From G963556115 sp963677015 (GTDB lineage: Bacteria; Planctomycetota; SZUA-567), in assembly GCA_963677015.1 (NCBI GenBank), contig OY781533.1, positions 310,001 through 374,000 on the forward strand: a stretch of 64,000 nt of DNA. Direction: 5' to 3'. Made by a program: the position numbers and the translations under genes. How positions within the stretch are numbered: the stretch's first letter is position 1; each line of letters begins with the position of its first letter. This document shows, piece after piece, positions 18,497 through 27,695 of the stretch. The notes beneath the pieces are model-generated. The model saw only the letters and a list, made by a program, of their open reading frames with translations. It did no database searches and was not told where the DNA came from.

Positions 18497-19462
18497 ATGG
18501 ATTACACAAGTATCGCCGGGGCGGCTGTAAATGGTGGCTGCAGTAAAGATGAGGCTCTCTGGGCAGTGGCTAATCTCTCAGAGGACGAACTTGCGAAATT
18601 GGCCACATCGTTGCGTCAGAATAAATTCGGGAATAAAATTGCACTCTGTATCATTATGAATGCCAGATGTGGGCGCTGTCCTGAGGACTGTACTTATTGT
18701 TCACAGAGTGCTCATAATAATTCCGAGGTAGAGGTTTTCGGGTTGAAGAACGGAGATGAAATAGCTGCCGCAGCTTCTATGGCTGCGGAATCAGGTGCGG
18801 ATAATTTCGGTATTGTTACCAGCGGCGTGACTGTGGCTGGAGAAGCCCTTGATGATGTCTGCGGGAGTATTCAGAGGATTAATTCAGTTGCCGGGTCTAT
18901 ACCGGTGTGTGCCTCTTTCGGGCGTATGAAAATGGAACAGCTGCTCAAGCTGAAGGATGCTGGGATGCGGCGTTATCATCATAATCTGGAGACTTCAGAA
19001 CGGTTTTATTCTGAAGTATGTACAACTCATGACTGGATTGAACGGGTTGAAACAGTGAAGAATGCACTCAAAGCCGGGCTTGATGTCTGCAGTGGCGGCT
19101 TGTTCGGTCTGGGAGAGAGCTGGGAAGACCGTGCGGATCTGGCGCTGACACTCAAGGAACTGGGTGTTGACAGTGTACCGCTGAATTTTCTGCATTCTCA
19201 TCCCGGGACTCCGCTGGCTGCTCAGGAACCGTTAACTGCCGGAGAAGCTCTGCGCATAATAGCGCTCTACCGACTTATGCTGCCACGGGTGACAATTAGA
19301 GTCTGTGGCGGCAGACCGAAGATACTGGGAGCTCGCATGCACGAGATGTTCCGGTTTGGTGCGAATGCTTTTATGACCGGTGATTACCTGACAACTTCTG
19401 GTATTACCCCGGAAAGTGATCGTAAAATGATAGAAGAGGAAGGGCTGGTTGTTGAGCAGTAA
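18497..19462 (+). CDS. bioB: Biotin synthase (radical SAM)
   Basis: 321 aa radical-SAM enzyme inserting sulfur into dethiobiotin. The CX3CX2C cluster is C61-C65-C68 (CPEDCTYC) followed by SQS. Downstream residues typical of the [2Fe-2S] site (C128-type positions in IPVCASFG), YHHNLET and CSGGLFGLGE are all present. Length fits the family. No other bio gene is adjacent. The ABC exporter gene after it overlaps its last codons, so biotin synthesis and export of something are cotranscribed here. Confidence 0.97.
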   Translation: MDYTSIAGAAVNGGCSKDEALWAVANLSEDELAKLATSLRQNKFGNKIALCIIMNARCGRCPEDCTYCSQSAHNNSEVEVFGLKNGDEIAAAASMAAESGADNFGIVTSGVTVAGEALDDVCGSIQRINSVAGSIPVCASFGRMKMEQLLKLKDAGMRRYHHNLETSERFYSEVCTTHDWIERVETVKNALKAGLDVCSGGLFGLGESWEDRADLALTLKELGVDSVPLNFLHSHPGTPLAAQEPLTAGEALRIIALYRLMLPRVTIRVCGGRPKILGARMHEMFRFGANAFMTGDYLTTSGITPESDRKMIEEEGLVVEQ

Positions 19463-21320
19463 AGCGAATCCGTTTATCAGCGACAGTAAAGATAGTAATT
19501 ATATCCGGGAGGTCGTCAAGATCTGTCTGGAGGGGCGTGTTTCTCTGGTTGTGGCCATCTTTCTGTCGGTGACAGTCTTCAATCTGCTGGATCTGATTAT
19601 CCCTAAAGCTCTGCAGCTGCTGGTTGCTTCGCTGGAAGGAAACAGGCTGGCTATTTTCGGTTTCAGTCTGGAGGAAATAATTACACCGGGAAACAGGATC
19701 TACTTCTTTTCCTTTATTATTCCGCTTATGGCTCTGCTGAAATGGGTTTTCGGCTATGTTAAAGGGGTGTTGCAGGCCAAGCTGGGGCAGGGGGCGCTCT
19801 TTGTACTGCGTAATAAAATTTATGAACATGTGCAGGCGTTATCCTTCAGTTACCATGATCAGGCTCATAGCGGCCGCTTTATTGCCAATATTATTGAAGA
19901 TGTAAATGCGGTCTCTGATTTCTTTGCCCGGCCGTTCTTTCTGGCATTTATGAGTGTTACCGGGTTTATCTGCATCTATATTTACATATTCAGTCTTTCC
20001 TGGCTGGCGGGGCTGGTGTCATTGCTGATTATCTTGTTTTCGACCTCGTCTTTGCTGCTCTTTATTCGTTACGGCTATCCCATATATCTCAAAGCGCGTA
20101 AGAGTCTTGAATTTATGGTCGGCATATTTTCTGAAAATATGGAGGGGCATCTATTAATACGATCCTTTGGCAGACAGAAGGAGGAGAGAGATAAATTCTT
20201 TGTCGCCGCCAAGAGCTATCATGACGCGATGGTGCAGTCACGGATTCTCTGGAGTCTGCTTAATCAGTCTTTTCTCTGGGGCGTGATGCTCGGGGTGCCG
20301 GCGGTTCTGGCGGTAGGGATACACCTTTACCGGAATCAGCCTGGGTTTGGGGCTGACAGTATTATGGCTCTTTTTGTGTTGCAGAATGCATTGATGCTTA
20401 GGATGCGGGTATTATCAAGAATTATCGATGGCTGGTCTAAATTCACGGTTTCAGCAAACAGGCTGGGCGGACTTTTCAATACGCGGTTGTTTTTACCGGA
20501 TGTGGGTAATGTTAAGAGTCTGGTTGATGTGCAGAGTATAAGTGAGAGCAGCGCCAGCTGCTGTCTGGAAGTTCCGGCAGGAGAGATGTCGGTAACCGGC
20601 GTTTCATTTGGCTATACCGGAAGTTCTTCGGCATTGAGTGATATTAATATTACTATTGGTGAAGGTGAGACGGTTGCGCTTGTAGGAGAGACCGGCTCCG
20701 GCAAGAGTACTCTGGCGATGCTGTTATGTCGGTTTTATGATCCGGTGCAGGGTTGTATTACTATTGGAGGAGTGGATATACGTAATATTCCGCTGCGGAA
20801 ATTACGGCGGGAGTTTGCACTGGTTTTTCAGGATACTTTTCTATTTTCGGCGACGGTTCGAGAGAATATAGCTTATGGTAATTCCGGAGCTAATAATGAT
20901 GATGTCGTTGCGGCTGCAGTTCTGGCAAAGGCGCATGATTTTATTCTAAAACTGCCCGAAGGTTATGATACGGTTATCGGTGAGCGCGGCATGACACTCT
21001 CCGGTGGACAACGGCAGCGGTTGGCGATAGCCCGGGCGGTATTGCGGCATCCGCGTTTTCTGATTCTTGATGATGCGACCAGTTCGCTCGATATTCAGAC
21101 GGAGTATGAGATTCAGCAGAGTCTGGATAATCTTCCTCATGATATTACCAAGATTATTATCGCACACCGTTACAGCAGTATTGAGAACGCCGATAAAGTA
21201 TTTGTGCTTTCCGACGGGAAGATAGTGGAGATGGGAGCAGCCGGTGAACTGCGGCGCAAAGACAGCATTATGAACCGTATACTGCTGCTGGAGAAGGAGC
21301 AGAGTAATGGCAAGGAATAA
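19449..21320 (+). CDS. ABC exporter half-transporter (permease-ATPase)
   Basis: 623 aa fusion of an N-terminal six-helix ABC-exporter membrane domain (about residues 30-330) to a C-terminal ATPase. GETGSGKST is Walker A, LSGGQ is the signature and LILDDATSSLD is Walker B with a degenerate catalytic Glu (LDD-x-T). The start is a TTG (19449 or 19452) within the end of bioB, behind AGGAAGG; no downstream ATG precedes the membrane domain. It overlaps bioB by 14 bases and the next gene overlaps it by 14 bases. The product probably works as a heterodimer with the following half-transporter. Substrate unknown. Confidence 0.85.
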   Translation: MLSSKANPFISDSKDSNYIREVVKICLEGRVSLVVAIFLSVTVFNLLDLIIPKALQLLVASLEGNRLAIFGFSLEEIITPGNRIYFFSFIIPLMALLKWVFGYVKGVLQAKLGQGALFVLRNKIYEHVQALSFSYHDQAHSGRFIANIIEDVNAVSDFFARPFFLAFMSVTGFICIYIYIFSLSWLAGLVSLLIILFSTSSLLLFIRYGYPIYLKARKSLEFMVGIFSENMEGHLLIRSFGRQKEERDKFFVAAKSYHDAMVQSRILWSLLNQSFLWGVMLGVPAVLAVGIHLYRNQPGFGADSIMALFVLQNALMLRMRVLSRIIDGWSKFTVSANRLGGLFNTRLFLPDVGNVKSLVDVQSISESSASCCLEVPAGEMSVTGVSFGYTGSSSALSDINITIGEGETVALVGETGSGKSTLAMLLCRFYDPVQGCITIGGVDIRNIPLRKLRREFALVFQDTFLFSATVRENIAYGNSGANNDDVVAAAVLAKAHDFILKLPEGYDTVIGERGMTLSGGQRQRLAIARAVLRHPRFLILDDATSSLDIQTEYEIQQSLDNLPHDITKIIIAHRYSSIENADKVFVLSDGKIVEMGAAGELRRKDSIMNRILLLEKEQSNGKE

Positions 21321-23130
21321 TCCTAAAAATCTGACTTCCGAGCAGATTGCTTCGGATGAGGACCGGCCGGAGCTTTCTGCACGTGATCTGTTGCGGTGTT
21401 TTGGGTATCTCGGGCGTTATAAATATTTGGTTGTTGCCGGTATTGTACTCTGCTGTATCTGTGTCTGGGCGGAGATGGCACTTATACGAGAGTCTGGAAA
21501 TCTGGTAGATAGTATAGCCGGTATGGGCGGGAGCGTCTGGGAGCTTACTCTGCCGTTTCTGTTTTACGGCGCGCTGAGCCGAGCGTGCGGGGGATTGCAG
21601 TGGATAATGACCACTTACGCTACAAACCGTGCGACTCTGGCACTCCGTAAGGCGTTTTTTGAAAAGTTGCAACAGCTTTCAAAGTCTTTCTATGATACTC
21701 ACAAGGTCGGGTGGCTTGTTACCAGAAATTCTTCGGATCTTGCCCGTATCGGTGACTTTCTTACATATCCGCTGATGATGAGTGCAATATTTGTAACTAC
21801 CTTTGCTTTCGCTATTGTACAGATAGCCAGAATTAATCTGCTGATGCTGTTGCCGCTGGTGATAATTTCACCGCTTTTTGTGGTTTTGGCTATATATTAC
21901 CGCAAACATATGCGCCGGGCAAACAGGCGGGCCAGCAAACAGAACAGCAGGATCGTTGCCAATATTACCGAGACGGTAAGGGGTATACGGGTCGTTCATG
22001 CTTTTTCACGTGAACAGGAAAATTTTACAAAATTTGAAGAGTTGAATAATGAGAACCGGGAACTTAATATCAAGGTGGCTAGACTGCAGGGATTATTTAT
22101 GCCGTCGCTGGATTTTCTCGGCATGCTCAATATGACTCTGGTTATAGCCTTTTCTTTCTGGCTTATCGGTCGTGCAGGAGAGAGCGGTACTGCGGCTATC
22201 ACTCCGGGTGATATCGCCCAGTATGTGCTTTATATGAATGCGGTACTGCATCCTCTGCGTCTGGTAACTGAGATCTACAGTCTGACTTTCTCTGCTTCTG
22301 CTGCGGCGGAGAGAGTGTTTGAAATTATGGATATGGAACCGGAGATCAAAGAGCCGGAGGTACCGCTTGTACCAGAGTCATTACGGGGTGAGATTGAGCT
22401 TCGGGATCTTTCATTCCGCTATCTTGAGGAGCAGGAGTTTATTCTTAACCGAATAAATCTGCATATACCGGCCCGGCAGACGGTGGCTATTGTCGGGGAG
22501 ACCGGGGCAGGAAAGACGACTCTGGCTTCACTTATTGCCAGACTGTATGATCCGGTTTCAGGGGGTGTGTATATTGACGGCTATGATCTGCGCAGTCTCA
22601 GCAGTGTTGCGCTGCACCGCAAGATGGGGTTTGTGCCGCAACAGGGGTATCTGTTTACCGGAACGGTGATGGATAATCTGAAATTTGCCGCTCCGGAAAT
22701 GAGTGATAAGGAAGTGATTGCTGTAGCCACAAATTTGGGAACGCATAAATCCATAGCGGCTCTGCCGCAGGGTTATGCAACTATGGTTCTGGAAGGCGGG
22801 GACGGATTGTCCCTCGGTCAGCGTCAGATCATTGCAATTACCCGGGCGGTACTCTCTGAGCCGACAATTCTCATAATGGATGAACCTACTTCAGCTCTTG
22901 ATATTTATCATGAGCGGCTTATTCAGGCCGCACTTGAAATAATTTGTCAGGATAGAACCACTATTGTTATTGCTCATCGTCTCTCAACGGTTGAGCGGGC
23001 AGAGAAGATTCTGGTGCTGGCAGGAAGTACTATAGCAGAGTCGGGCACACATCAGGAGCTACTGACAATGCGAGGAATATATTATAAGATGTATAAACGT
23101 GCTGCTGAGGGTTATCTGGGTAAGGTTTGA
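21307..23130 (+). CDS. ABC exporter half-transporter, second subunit
   Basis: 607 aa permease-ATPase like the preceding gene, with membrane helices at about 35-330 and an ATPase domain carrying GETGAGKTT (Walker A), a degenerate signature LSLGQ in place of LSGGQ, and LIMDEPTSALD (Walker B with an intact Glu). In heterodimeric exporters one ATPase site is degenerate: here the first subunit has the weak Walker B and this one the weak signature, which together would give one full and one degenerate site. ATG overlaps the previous stop; AAGGAG lies 8 bases upstream. A terminator follows. Confidence 0.85.
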   Translation: MARNNPKNLTSEQIASDEDRPELSARDLLRCFGYLGRYKYLVVAGIVLCCICVWAEMALIRESGNLVDSIAGMGGSVWELTLPFLFYGALSRACGGLQWIMTTYATNRATLALRKAFFEKLQQLSKSFYDTHKVGWLVTRNSSDLARIGDFLTYPLMMSAIFVTTFAFAIVQIARINLLMLLPLVIISPLFVVLAIYYRKHMRRANRRASKQNSRIVANITETVRGIRVVHAFSREQENFTKFEELNNENRELNIKVARLQGLFMPSLDFLGMLNMTLVIAFSFWLIGRAGESGTAAITPGDIAQYVLYMNAVLHPLRLVTEIYSLTFSASAAAERVFEIMDMEPEIKEPEVPLVPESLRGEIELRDLSFRYLEEQEFILNRINLHIPARQTVAIVGETGAGKTTLASLIARLYDPVSGGVYIDGYDLRSLSSVALHRKMGFVPQQGYLFTGTVMDNLKFAAPEMSDKEVIAVATNLGTHKSIAALPQGYATMVLEGGDGLSLGQRQIIAITRAVLSEPTILIMDEPTSALDIYHERLIQAALEIICQDRTTIVIAHRLSTVERAEKILVLAGSTIAESGTHQELLTMRGIYYKMYKRAAEGYLGKV

Positions 23131-23160
23131 TTCAGAAAAAGTGATTTATGAGTAAATGCT

Positions 23161-23198
23161 ATATAGTGGCGGCTGTGAAGCCGCCACTATATTTTGTA
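23161..23198 (+). terminator. Terminator after the bioB-ABC operon
   Basis: Perfect 14-base stem ATATAGTGGCGGCT (23161-23174) with 23179-23192, loop GTGA, followed by TTTTG. Confidence 0.85.
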
Positions 23199-23639
23199 TG
23201 TTTTAAAAAATAAAAATAACCAAATATTAATTTGTTTTATGATATTTTAAAGTGTAAGATAAAGATATCATCTTTGTGTGTATGTAGTTATAGTTTTATA
23301 TCGTTGTTTTGCGAGGTGTTTTTTTATGATGTGCTGAGGTTCAGTTGTTTCTTGAGCGTAGGAACTCCATAAAAAAATGTGCTATTTATTTTTACTTAAG
23401 CTATAATAAACTGAAAATAACAGCCTTGTGCGGTGGGTTATTATGCTTGAAAAAAAAATGAGATTTTTGCGGCAAAAGGCGCAGGAGTATGAGAGGCTCC
23501 AATGGAAATTATACTTACGTTTTAAATTGATTTAATTACATGAAAAAAATCAAATTTTTTTGAACTTATTAACCCTCTGCAAAAACACGTTTTATGGAAT
23601 AATGGCATTTTCAGAAGGGAGGGTGCTGGGGGAATGTGC

Positions 23640-23668
23640 TTGACTTGCCTATATGTTGTGGGTATATT
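23640..23668 (+). promoter_or_regulatory. Sigma-70 promoter of nrdR-nrdD
   Basis: TTGACT (23640-23645), 17 bases, TATATT (23663-23668). It lies about 170 bases before nrdR, leaving a long leader that contains two hairpins, one closed by C(TACG)G. Confidence 0.7.
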
Positions 23669-23723
23669 TTAAGGCATCACTAGTTGTAGTGGTGTGTGTC
23701 TATAACAGTAAAGCTGAAAAGAT

Positions 23724-23743
23724 ATTATAACTACGGTTATAAT
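23724..23743 (+). other. Leader hairpin with C(UACG)G tetraloop
   Basis: ATTATAAC (23724-23731), loop TACG, GTTATAAT (23736-23743). C(UACG)G is an unusually stable tetraloop. A second short stem GGCTCA (23760-23765) / TGAGCC (23771-23776) follows. Together they form a structured 5' leader of nrdR. Confidence 0.5.
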
Positions 23744-23836
23744 TGGAGGCTATTTTGCAGGCTCATATTTTGAGCCGTTTATTTTGCTGAGAGTGTTACG
23801 GTATTAGTTGAAAGTACTTGATAATATTGGAGTTCT

Positions 23837-24304
23837 ATGCGCTGTCCATTTTGTAAGAGTGATAATGATCGGGTTATTGATACAAGGCCGAGTGAAGATG
23901 GCGGCGTAATACGTAGAAGACGGGAATGTCTGGAGTGTAAAAAGAGATATACCACTCATGAGAAACTTGAGCATAGTCCGCTGAAAATTATTAAGAAAGA
24001 TAATTCTCGGGAACCGTTTGAAAAGGAAAAAATTACTGCTGGTATTACCCGTGCTCTGCGTAAGCGGCCGGTTGGACCGGAGGAGATAGATAATATTGTT
24101 GATTCGATTGAGCGGGAGGTTATTGAGTCCAATGAACGGGAGGTTGAATCGACAAAGATCGGCGAAATAATTATGAGGCATCTGCGGGAGAGGGACAAGG
24201 TTGCGTATGTCAGGTTTGCTTCGGTTTATCGGGCATATGAGGATGTGGGCGAATTTATTGACGAAATAAAGAGAATGGAAGAATGGGGGAAAGAAGATGA
24301 GTAA
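23837..24304 (+). CDS. nrdR: Transcriptional repressor NrdR
   Basis: 155 aa repressor of ribonucleotide reductase genes. N-terminal zinc ribbon (CPFC at 3-6 and CLEC near 31-34) followed by an ATP-cone domain (about 49-135) that senses ATP/dATP. Length is standard. nrdD starts inside its last codons (8-base overlap), so repressor and reductase are one transcript and are probably autoregulated, although I could not find a clear NrdR box upstream. Confidence 0.97.
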   Translation: MRCPFCKSDNDRVIDTRPSEDGGVIRRRRECLECKKRYTTHEKLEHSPLKIIKKDNSREPFEKEKITAGITRALRKRPVGPEEIDNIVDSIEREVIESNEREVESTKIGEIIMRHLRERDKVAYVRFASVYRAYEDVGEFIDEIKRMEEWGKEDE

Positions 24305-26690
24305 GATAGAGTATATTATGAAGCGGGATGGGAGAGTTGTCCCCTTCAATAAGCAGAAGATCGCTCAGGCAATCTTTCAGGCGGCGAAGGCTGTAGGCGG
24401 TGAGGATAAACAGCTTGCAGATGAACTGGCATCGGTAGTGGTTATGCTGCTTGAGAAGAGCTACGGTGGCGAGAATCATCCGACTATTGAGCAGATTCAG
24501 GATATGGTTGAGAAGACCCTGATTGAGACCGGGCATGCCAAGACTGCAAAAGCTTTTATACTTTATCGTGATCGACGCTCAGAACAGCGCGCGCAGACCA
24601 AGGTGCGTAAAGAGGTAGCCGGAAATTCTAACAGTACCGATATCCATCTTCTTGTTGATCCCGGAGCAAAGGCTGAATATTTTCAGTGGGATAAGAGCAG
24701 AATCTCTCAGGCGCTTGTTCTGGAAGCGGGTATTGAGCAGGGTGAAGCGGATGAAATCGCCAGTATTGTTGAGAAGAGAGTACTGCGTTCCGGAATCAAG
24801 CATATTTCTAGTTCGCTTATCCGTGAGCTTGCCGACAATGAACTTTTTGAGCGCGGACATCAGGCAAGCCTTATCAAGCAGAATATTCTGGGTATGCCAA
24901 AATACGATGTAGAGCAGCTTATTCTGTCAAAGAGTAATGAAAATTCCAATATTGCCTCCAATAATCCTGAAGCGATCAATCTTGCTATTGCTGAAACCGC
25001 ATTGAAGCAATATGCACTGCAGGAGGTTTTCACTGAAGATGTGGCGGATGCACATCGTGATGGCCTGGTGCATTTACATGACCTTGGTTATCCTACCCGT
25101 GTATATTGTTCTTCACATTCACTCGAATACATCAAGAAGTTTGGTCTGAACCTTGAAAACCTGGATACTTCTTCTGCTCCTGCCAAGCATGCGCGGACTC
25201 TTACCGGGCACCTGAATACATTTCTGGCAAGTATGCAGGCGTATTATGCCGGCGCGCTTGGAGTGGCATATGTCAATATAATGTATGCTCCTTATGTCGA
25301 GCATATGGATGATGCTCAGATGAAGCAGGAGGCGCAGCATCTTATCTTTTCTTCTTCGCAGAACGCTTTCTCCCGTGGCGGGCAGACGCTCTTCCTTGAC
25401 TTTAATATTCATACCGGTATTCCTAGCTATCTCAAAAATATTCAGGCGATCGGTCCTAGCGGTAAGCCAACCGGCAGAACCTATGGCGATTATGCCGAGA
25501 CTGCCAGCCGATTTACTAAAGCGATGCTCAAAGTCTGGGATGAAGGTGATCAGCACGGTAATATATTCGCCTTCCCAAAATGTGATTTTCATGTCAATCA
25601 TGAGACATTTGAAGATCCTGCGCAGTATGAGGTATATGAGTATGCCTGTGAGATTGCCGCGAAAAATGGTACTCCTTACTTTATCTTTGACCGTGATGAG
25701 GTTACGCTTTCTGCATGCTGTCGCCTGCGTACTGTTATTGAAGATAATTATATGATAACACATCCTGAGAGTATGCGTTTCTGCGGTTTCCAGAATGTGA
25801 CTATCAATCTGCCTCAGTGTGCTTACCGTGCCGGTAAGGATAACATGGAGAAATTCCTGGTTGAGGTGGAAAACGCTCTGAAGATCTGTATCAAGGCGCA
25901 TAAGCAGAAAAAGCGCTTTGCCAAGCAGTTGATGAGTGGTCCGTCTATGCCGCTCTGGCAGGTTGGTAAGACTGCCGCTGACGGCAGACCGTATATTGAT
26001 CTGGATCAGGCTACATATATTGTCGGTATTATAGGTCTTAACGAGGCTTTGGATTATATCTGCGGTAAGGAACTGCATGAGGATGACGAAGCGCTGCGCC
26101 TGGGACTGAAAGTAGTATCTCATCTGTATTTCCTTGTTAAAGAGGCTGGTAAAAAGCTTGGTCTGAAAATTACCATTGAAGAGAGTCCGGCTGAAAGTGC
26201 TTCACGACGTCTGGCAAAGATTGATCTCAAGAAGTATCCTGAGGCGGCTGAATATGTTCGCGGTTCGCTTGAGGATGATGAGGTGTACTATACAAACTCA
26301 ATTCATCTGCGGCCTGATGCCGATGTTGATATTGTTGAGCGTATCCGTAAACAGGCCCGTTTCCACGGTCTTATTGAGTCTGGTGCCATTATTCATGCTT
26401 TTGTTGGTGAAAACCGTCCATCTGCGGGTGCTATAGCCAGTCTGGTACGCAAGACCTTTGATAATACTCAGGCGGCGCAGCTGACAATATCACCAGAATT
26501 TACTACCTGTAAGGTATGTAATTATATCTCATTCGGTGTTCATGACCGGTGCAAGAATTGTGGTGCGGAGAACCTTGATCTGCGTAGAGAGGTATCTGAC
26601 AGCAGTAATTGCTGCTCATGGAATCGTGAGTCATTTATGGAGTTTGAGAAATTACATGCTGCAGTGGCACAGCCAATAACAGTTGAATAA
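24297..26690 (+). CDS. nrdD: Anaerobic ribonucleoside-triphosphate reductase-like protein
   Basis: 797 aa class III reductase homologue. N-terminal ATP-cone near residues 4-92, and a second ATP-cone-like segment near 110-200. The catalytic barrel holds the thiyl-type Cys in RVYCSSHSLEY, LSACCRLR and NVTINLP. The C-terminal zinc site (CKVCNY and CKNCGAE) is intact. The glycyl-radical loop, expected as (R-x-x)-G-(7 residues)-W-N, aligns without gaps here as V-S-D-S-S-N-C-C-S-W-N, which puts Ser767 where Gly is expected. No Gly lies between the zinc site and the C-terminus. ATP-cones indicate allosteric control. Overlaps nrdR by 8 bases; nrdG follows 212 bases later. Confidence 0.88.
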   Translation: MSKIEYIMKRDGRVVPFNKQKIAQAIFQAAKAVGGEDKQLADELASVVVMLLEKSYGGENHPTIEQIQDMVEKTLIETGHAKTAKAFILYRDRRSEQRAQTKVRKEVAGNSNSTDIHLLVDPGAKAEYFQWDKSRISQALVLEAGIEQGEADEIASIVEKRVLRSGIKHISSSLIRELADNELFERGHQASLIKQNILGMPKYDVEQLILSKSNENSNIASNNPEAINLAIAETALKQYALQEVFTEDVADAHRDGLVHLHDLGYPTRVYCSSHSLEYIKKFGLNLENLDTSSAPAKHARTLTGHLNTFLASMQAYYAGALGVAYVNIMYAPYVEHMDDAQMKQEAQHLIFSSSQNAFSRGGQTLFLDFNIHTGIPSYLKNIQAIGPSGKPTGRTYGDYAETASRFTKAMLKVWDEGDQHGNIFAFPKCDFHVNHETFEDPAQYEVYEYACEIAAKNGTPYFIFDRDEVTLSACCRLRTVIEDNYMITHPESMRFCGFQNVTINLPQCAYRAGKDNMEKFLVEVENALKICIKAHKQKKRFAKQLMSGPSMPLWQVGKTAADGRPYIDLDQATYIVGIIGLNEALDYICGKELHEDDEALRLGLKVVSHLYFLVKEAGKKLGLKITIEESPAESASRRLAKIDLKKYPEAAEYVRGSLEDDEVYYTNSIHLRPDADVDIVERIRKQARFHGLIESGAIIHAFVGENRPSAGAIASLVRKTFDNTQAAQLTISPEFTTCKVCNYISFGVHDRCKNCGAENLDLRREVSDSSNCCSWNRESFMEFEKLHAAVAQPITVE

Positions 26691-26809
26691 CCTTTTACAG
26701 GCATATTCGAAGCTATATAGTGCGGGATGTGAAGTTGGTGGGGAAAGGGATTGCTTAAGTGTTAAGTAATTTTGAGCTGACTGAAGATACGTTTTGATTA
26801 TGTCTGTCT

Positions 26810-26847
26810 TTATTTTGGCTTACCTCTTACAGGGTAAGCCAAAATAA
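26810..26847. other. 15-bp hairpin between nrdD and nrdG
   Basis: TTATTTTGGCTTACC (26810-26824) pairs with 26833-26847, 8-base loop. There is no T-run after it, so it is more likely a processing or stabilising element than a full terminator; it could lower nrdG expression relative to nrdD. Confidence 0.6.
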
Positions 26848-26902
26848 ATAATCAGAGATTTTAGCTGGATTTTGTTACGGGTTTTTACGGGGGTGAAAAC
26901 TG

Positions 26903-27628
26903 ATGCTGGATATTAGAGGGTTTATTAAAAATAGTTTTAATGAGTGGGAAGGCCGGGTTGCGGCGGTAATTTTCACGGCTGGCTGTAACTGGCGCTGCCC
27001 GTATTGTCATGGTGTAGGGCTGGTAAAATCACCACAGGATTTTCCTCAGATAAGTACGGACGAAATCTTTGATTATCTGGGTAATAATCGCGGCTGGGTT
27101 GATGATATTGCCATAACCGGTGGCGAACCTACGCTACAGGCCGGACTGATCGATTTTATTAGGGACTTGAAGGAATTTGGTGTCGGAGTAAAGCTCGAGA
27201 GTAATGGAACCAATCCTCAGGTTATCGCTGAACTCCTGCGGGAAGAGCTTCTTGACTGTCTCTGCTTTGATTATAAGGTCCCGCTGGATAGTGAAAGTCT
27301 GCTGGCGTTGACCGGAGTAAGTGCTGAGCAGAGCGGTTTGGAGCGGGTGAAAGAGAGTTACAGGCTGTCGCGGCAGGCTGATGGAATTGAGAAGGAATTT
27401 CATACTACACTGTGTCCTAGCTTTATTTCTCCAGATATTATCAGCAGAATGGGTAGTGAGCTGGAGTGTCCGGATGCGCTCTGGGTATTACAGCAGTATG
27501 AGAATGATGTTGAGATGATTAATTTTGAAGTGGCGGGAGAACGCAAGTTCAGCCAGCAGGAGCTGGACGAACTGGAGATAGTGGCAAAAAGCAAACACAG
27601 CAAAATTTTATTGCGGCGTGGAAAATAG
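26903..27628 (+). CDS. nrdG: Anaerobic RNR-activating radical SAM protein (NrdG2 type)
   Basis: 241 aa radical-SAM activase. The CX3CX2C cluster C28-C32-C35 (CNWRCPYC) and GGEP (SAM) motif are present. The family generates the glycyl radical on NrdD using SAM and [4Fe-4S]. Its presence beside an NrdD that lacks the expected Gly is odd (see findings). GGGGG lies 11 bases before the ATG. It might also activate another glycyl-radical enzyme. Complete for this subgroup. Confidence 0.88.
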   Translation: MLDIRGFIKNSFNEWEGRVAAVIFTAGCNWRCPYCHGVGLVKSPQDFPQISTDEIFDYLGNNRGWVDDIAITGGEPTLQAGLIDFIRDLKEFGVGVKLESNGTNPQVIAELLREELLDCLCFDYKVPLDSESLLALTGVSAEQSGLERVKESYRLSRQADGIEKEFHTTLCPSFISPDIISRMGSELECPDALWVLQQYENDVEMINFEVAGERKFSQQELDELEIVAKSKHSKILLRRGK

Positions 27629-27695
27629 GTCGAACAGTAGAAACACAGTCTTTGTATGAAGTTTTATTCCTGTTTTGGAACGGATGGGGCTTATT

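Larger units (their letters stand above)
23199..23836. other. 638-base gene-free region before nrdR
   Basis: AT-rich. It contains the nrdR promoter (23640-23668) and two small hairpins near the nrdR start (23724-23743 and 23760-23776). A 30-codon ORF at about 23443 lacks a ribosome site and is not called. No NrdR-box pair and no tRNA were found. The stretch before 23630 holds nothing I can assign. Confidence 0.5.

Noticed and set aside
23443..23534. 30-codon ORF upstream of nrdR
   Set aside because: No ribosome site, no family recognised, AT-rich composition; more likely chance.
25119..26123. Long reading frame opposite nrdD
   Set aside because: Antisense to a conserved gene, no family features, composition explained by nrdD codon use.
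26700..26725. TATATAGTG-like sequence downstream of nrdD as NrdR box
   Set aside because: It does not match the paired 16-base NrdR box and lies after nrdD rather than before nrdR.
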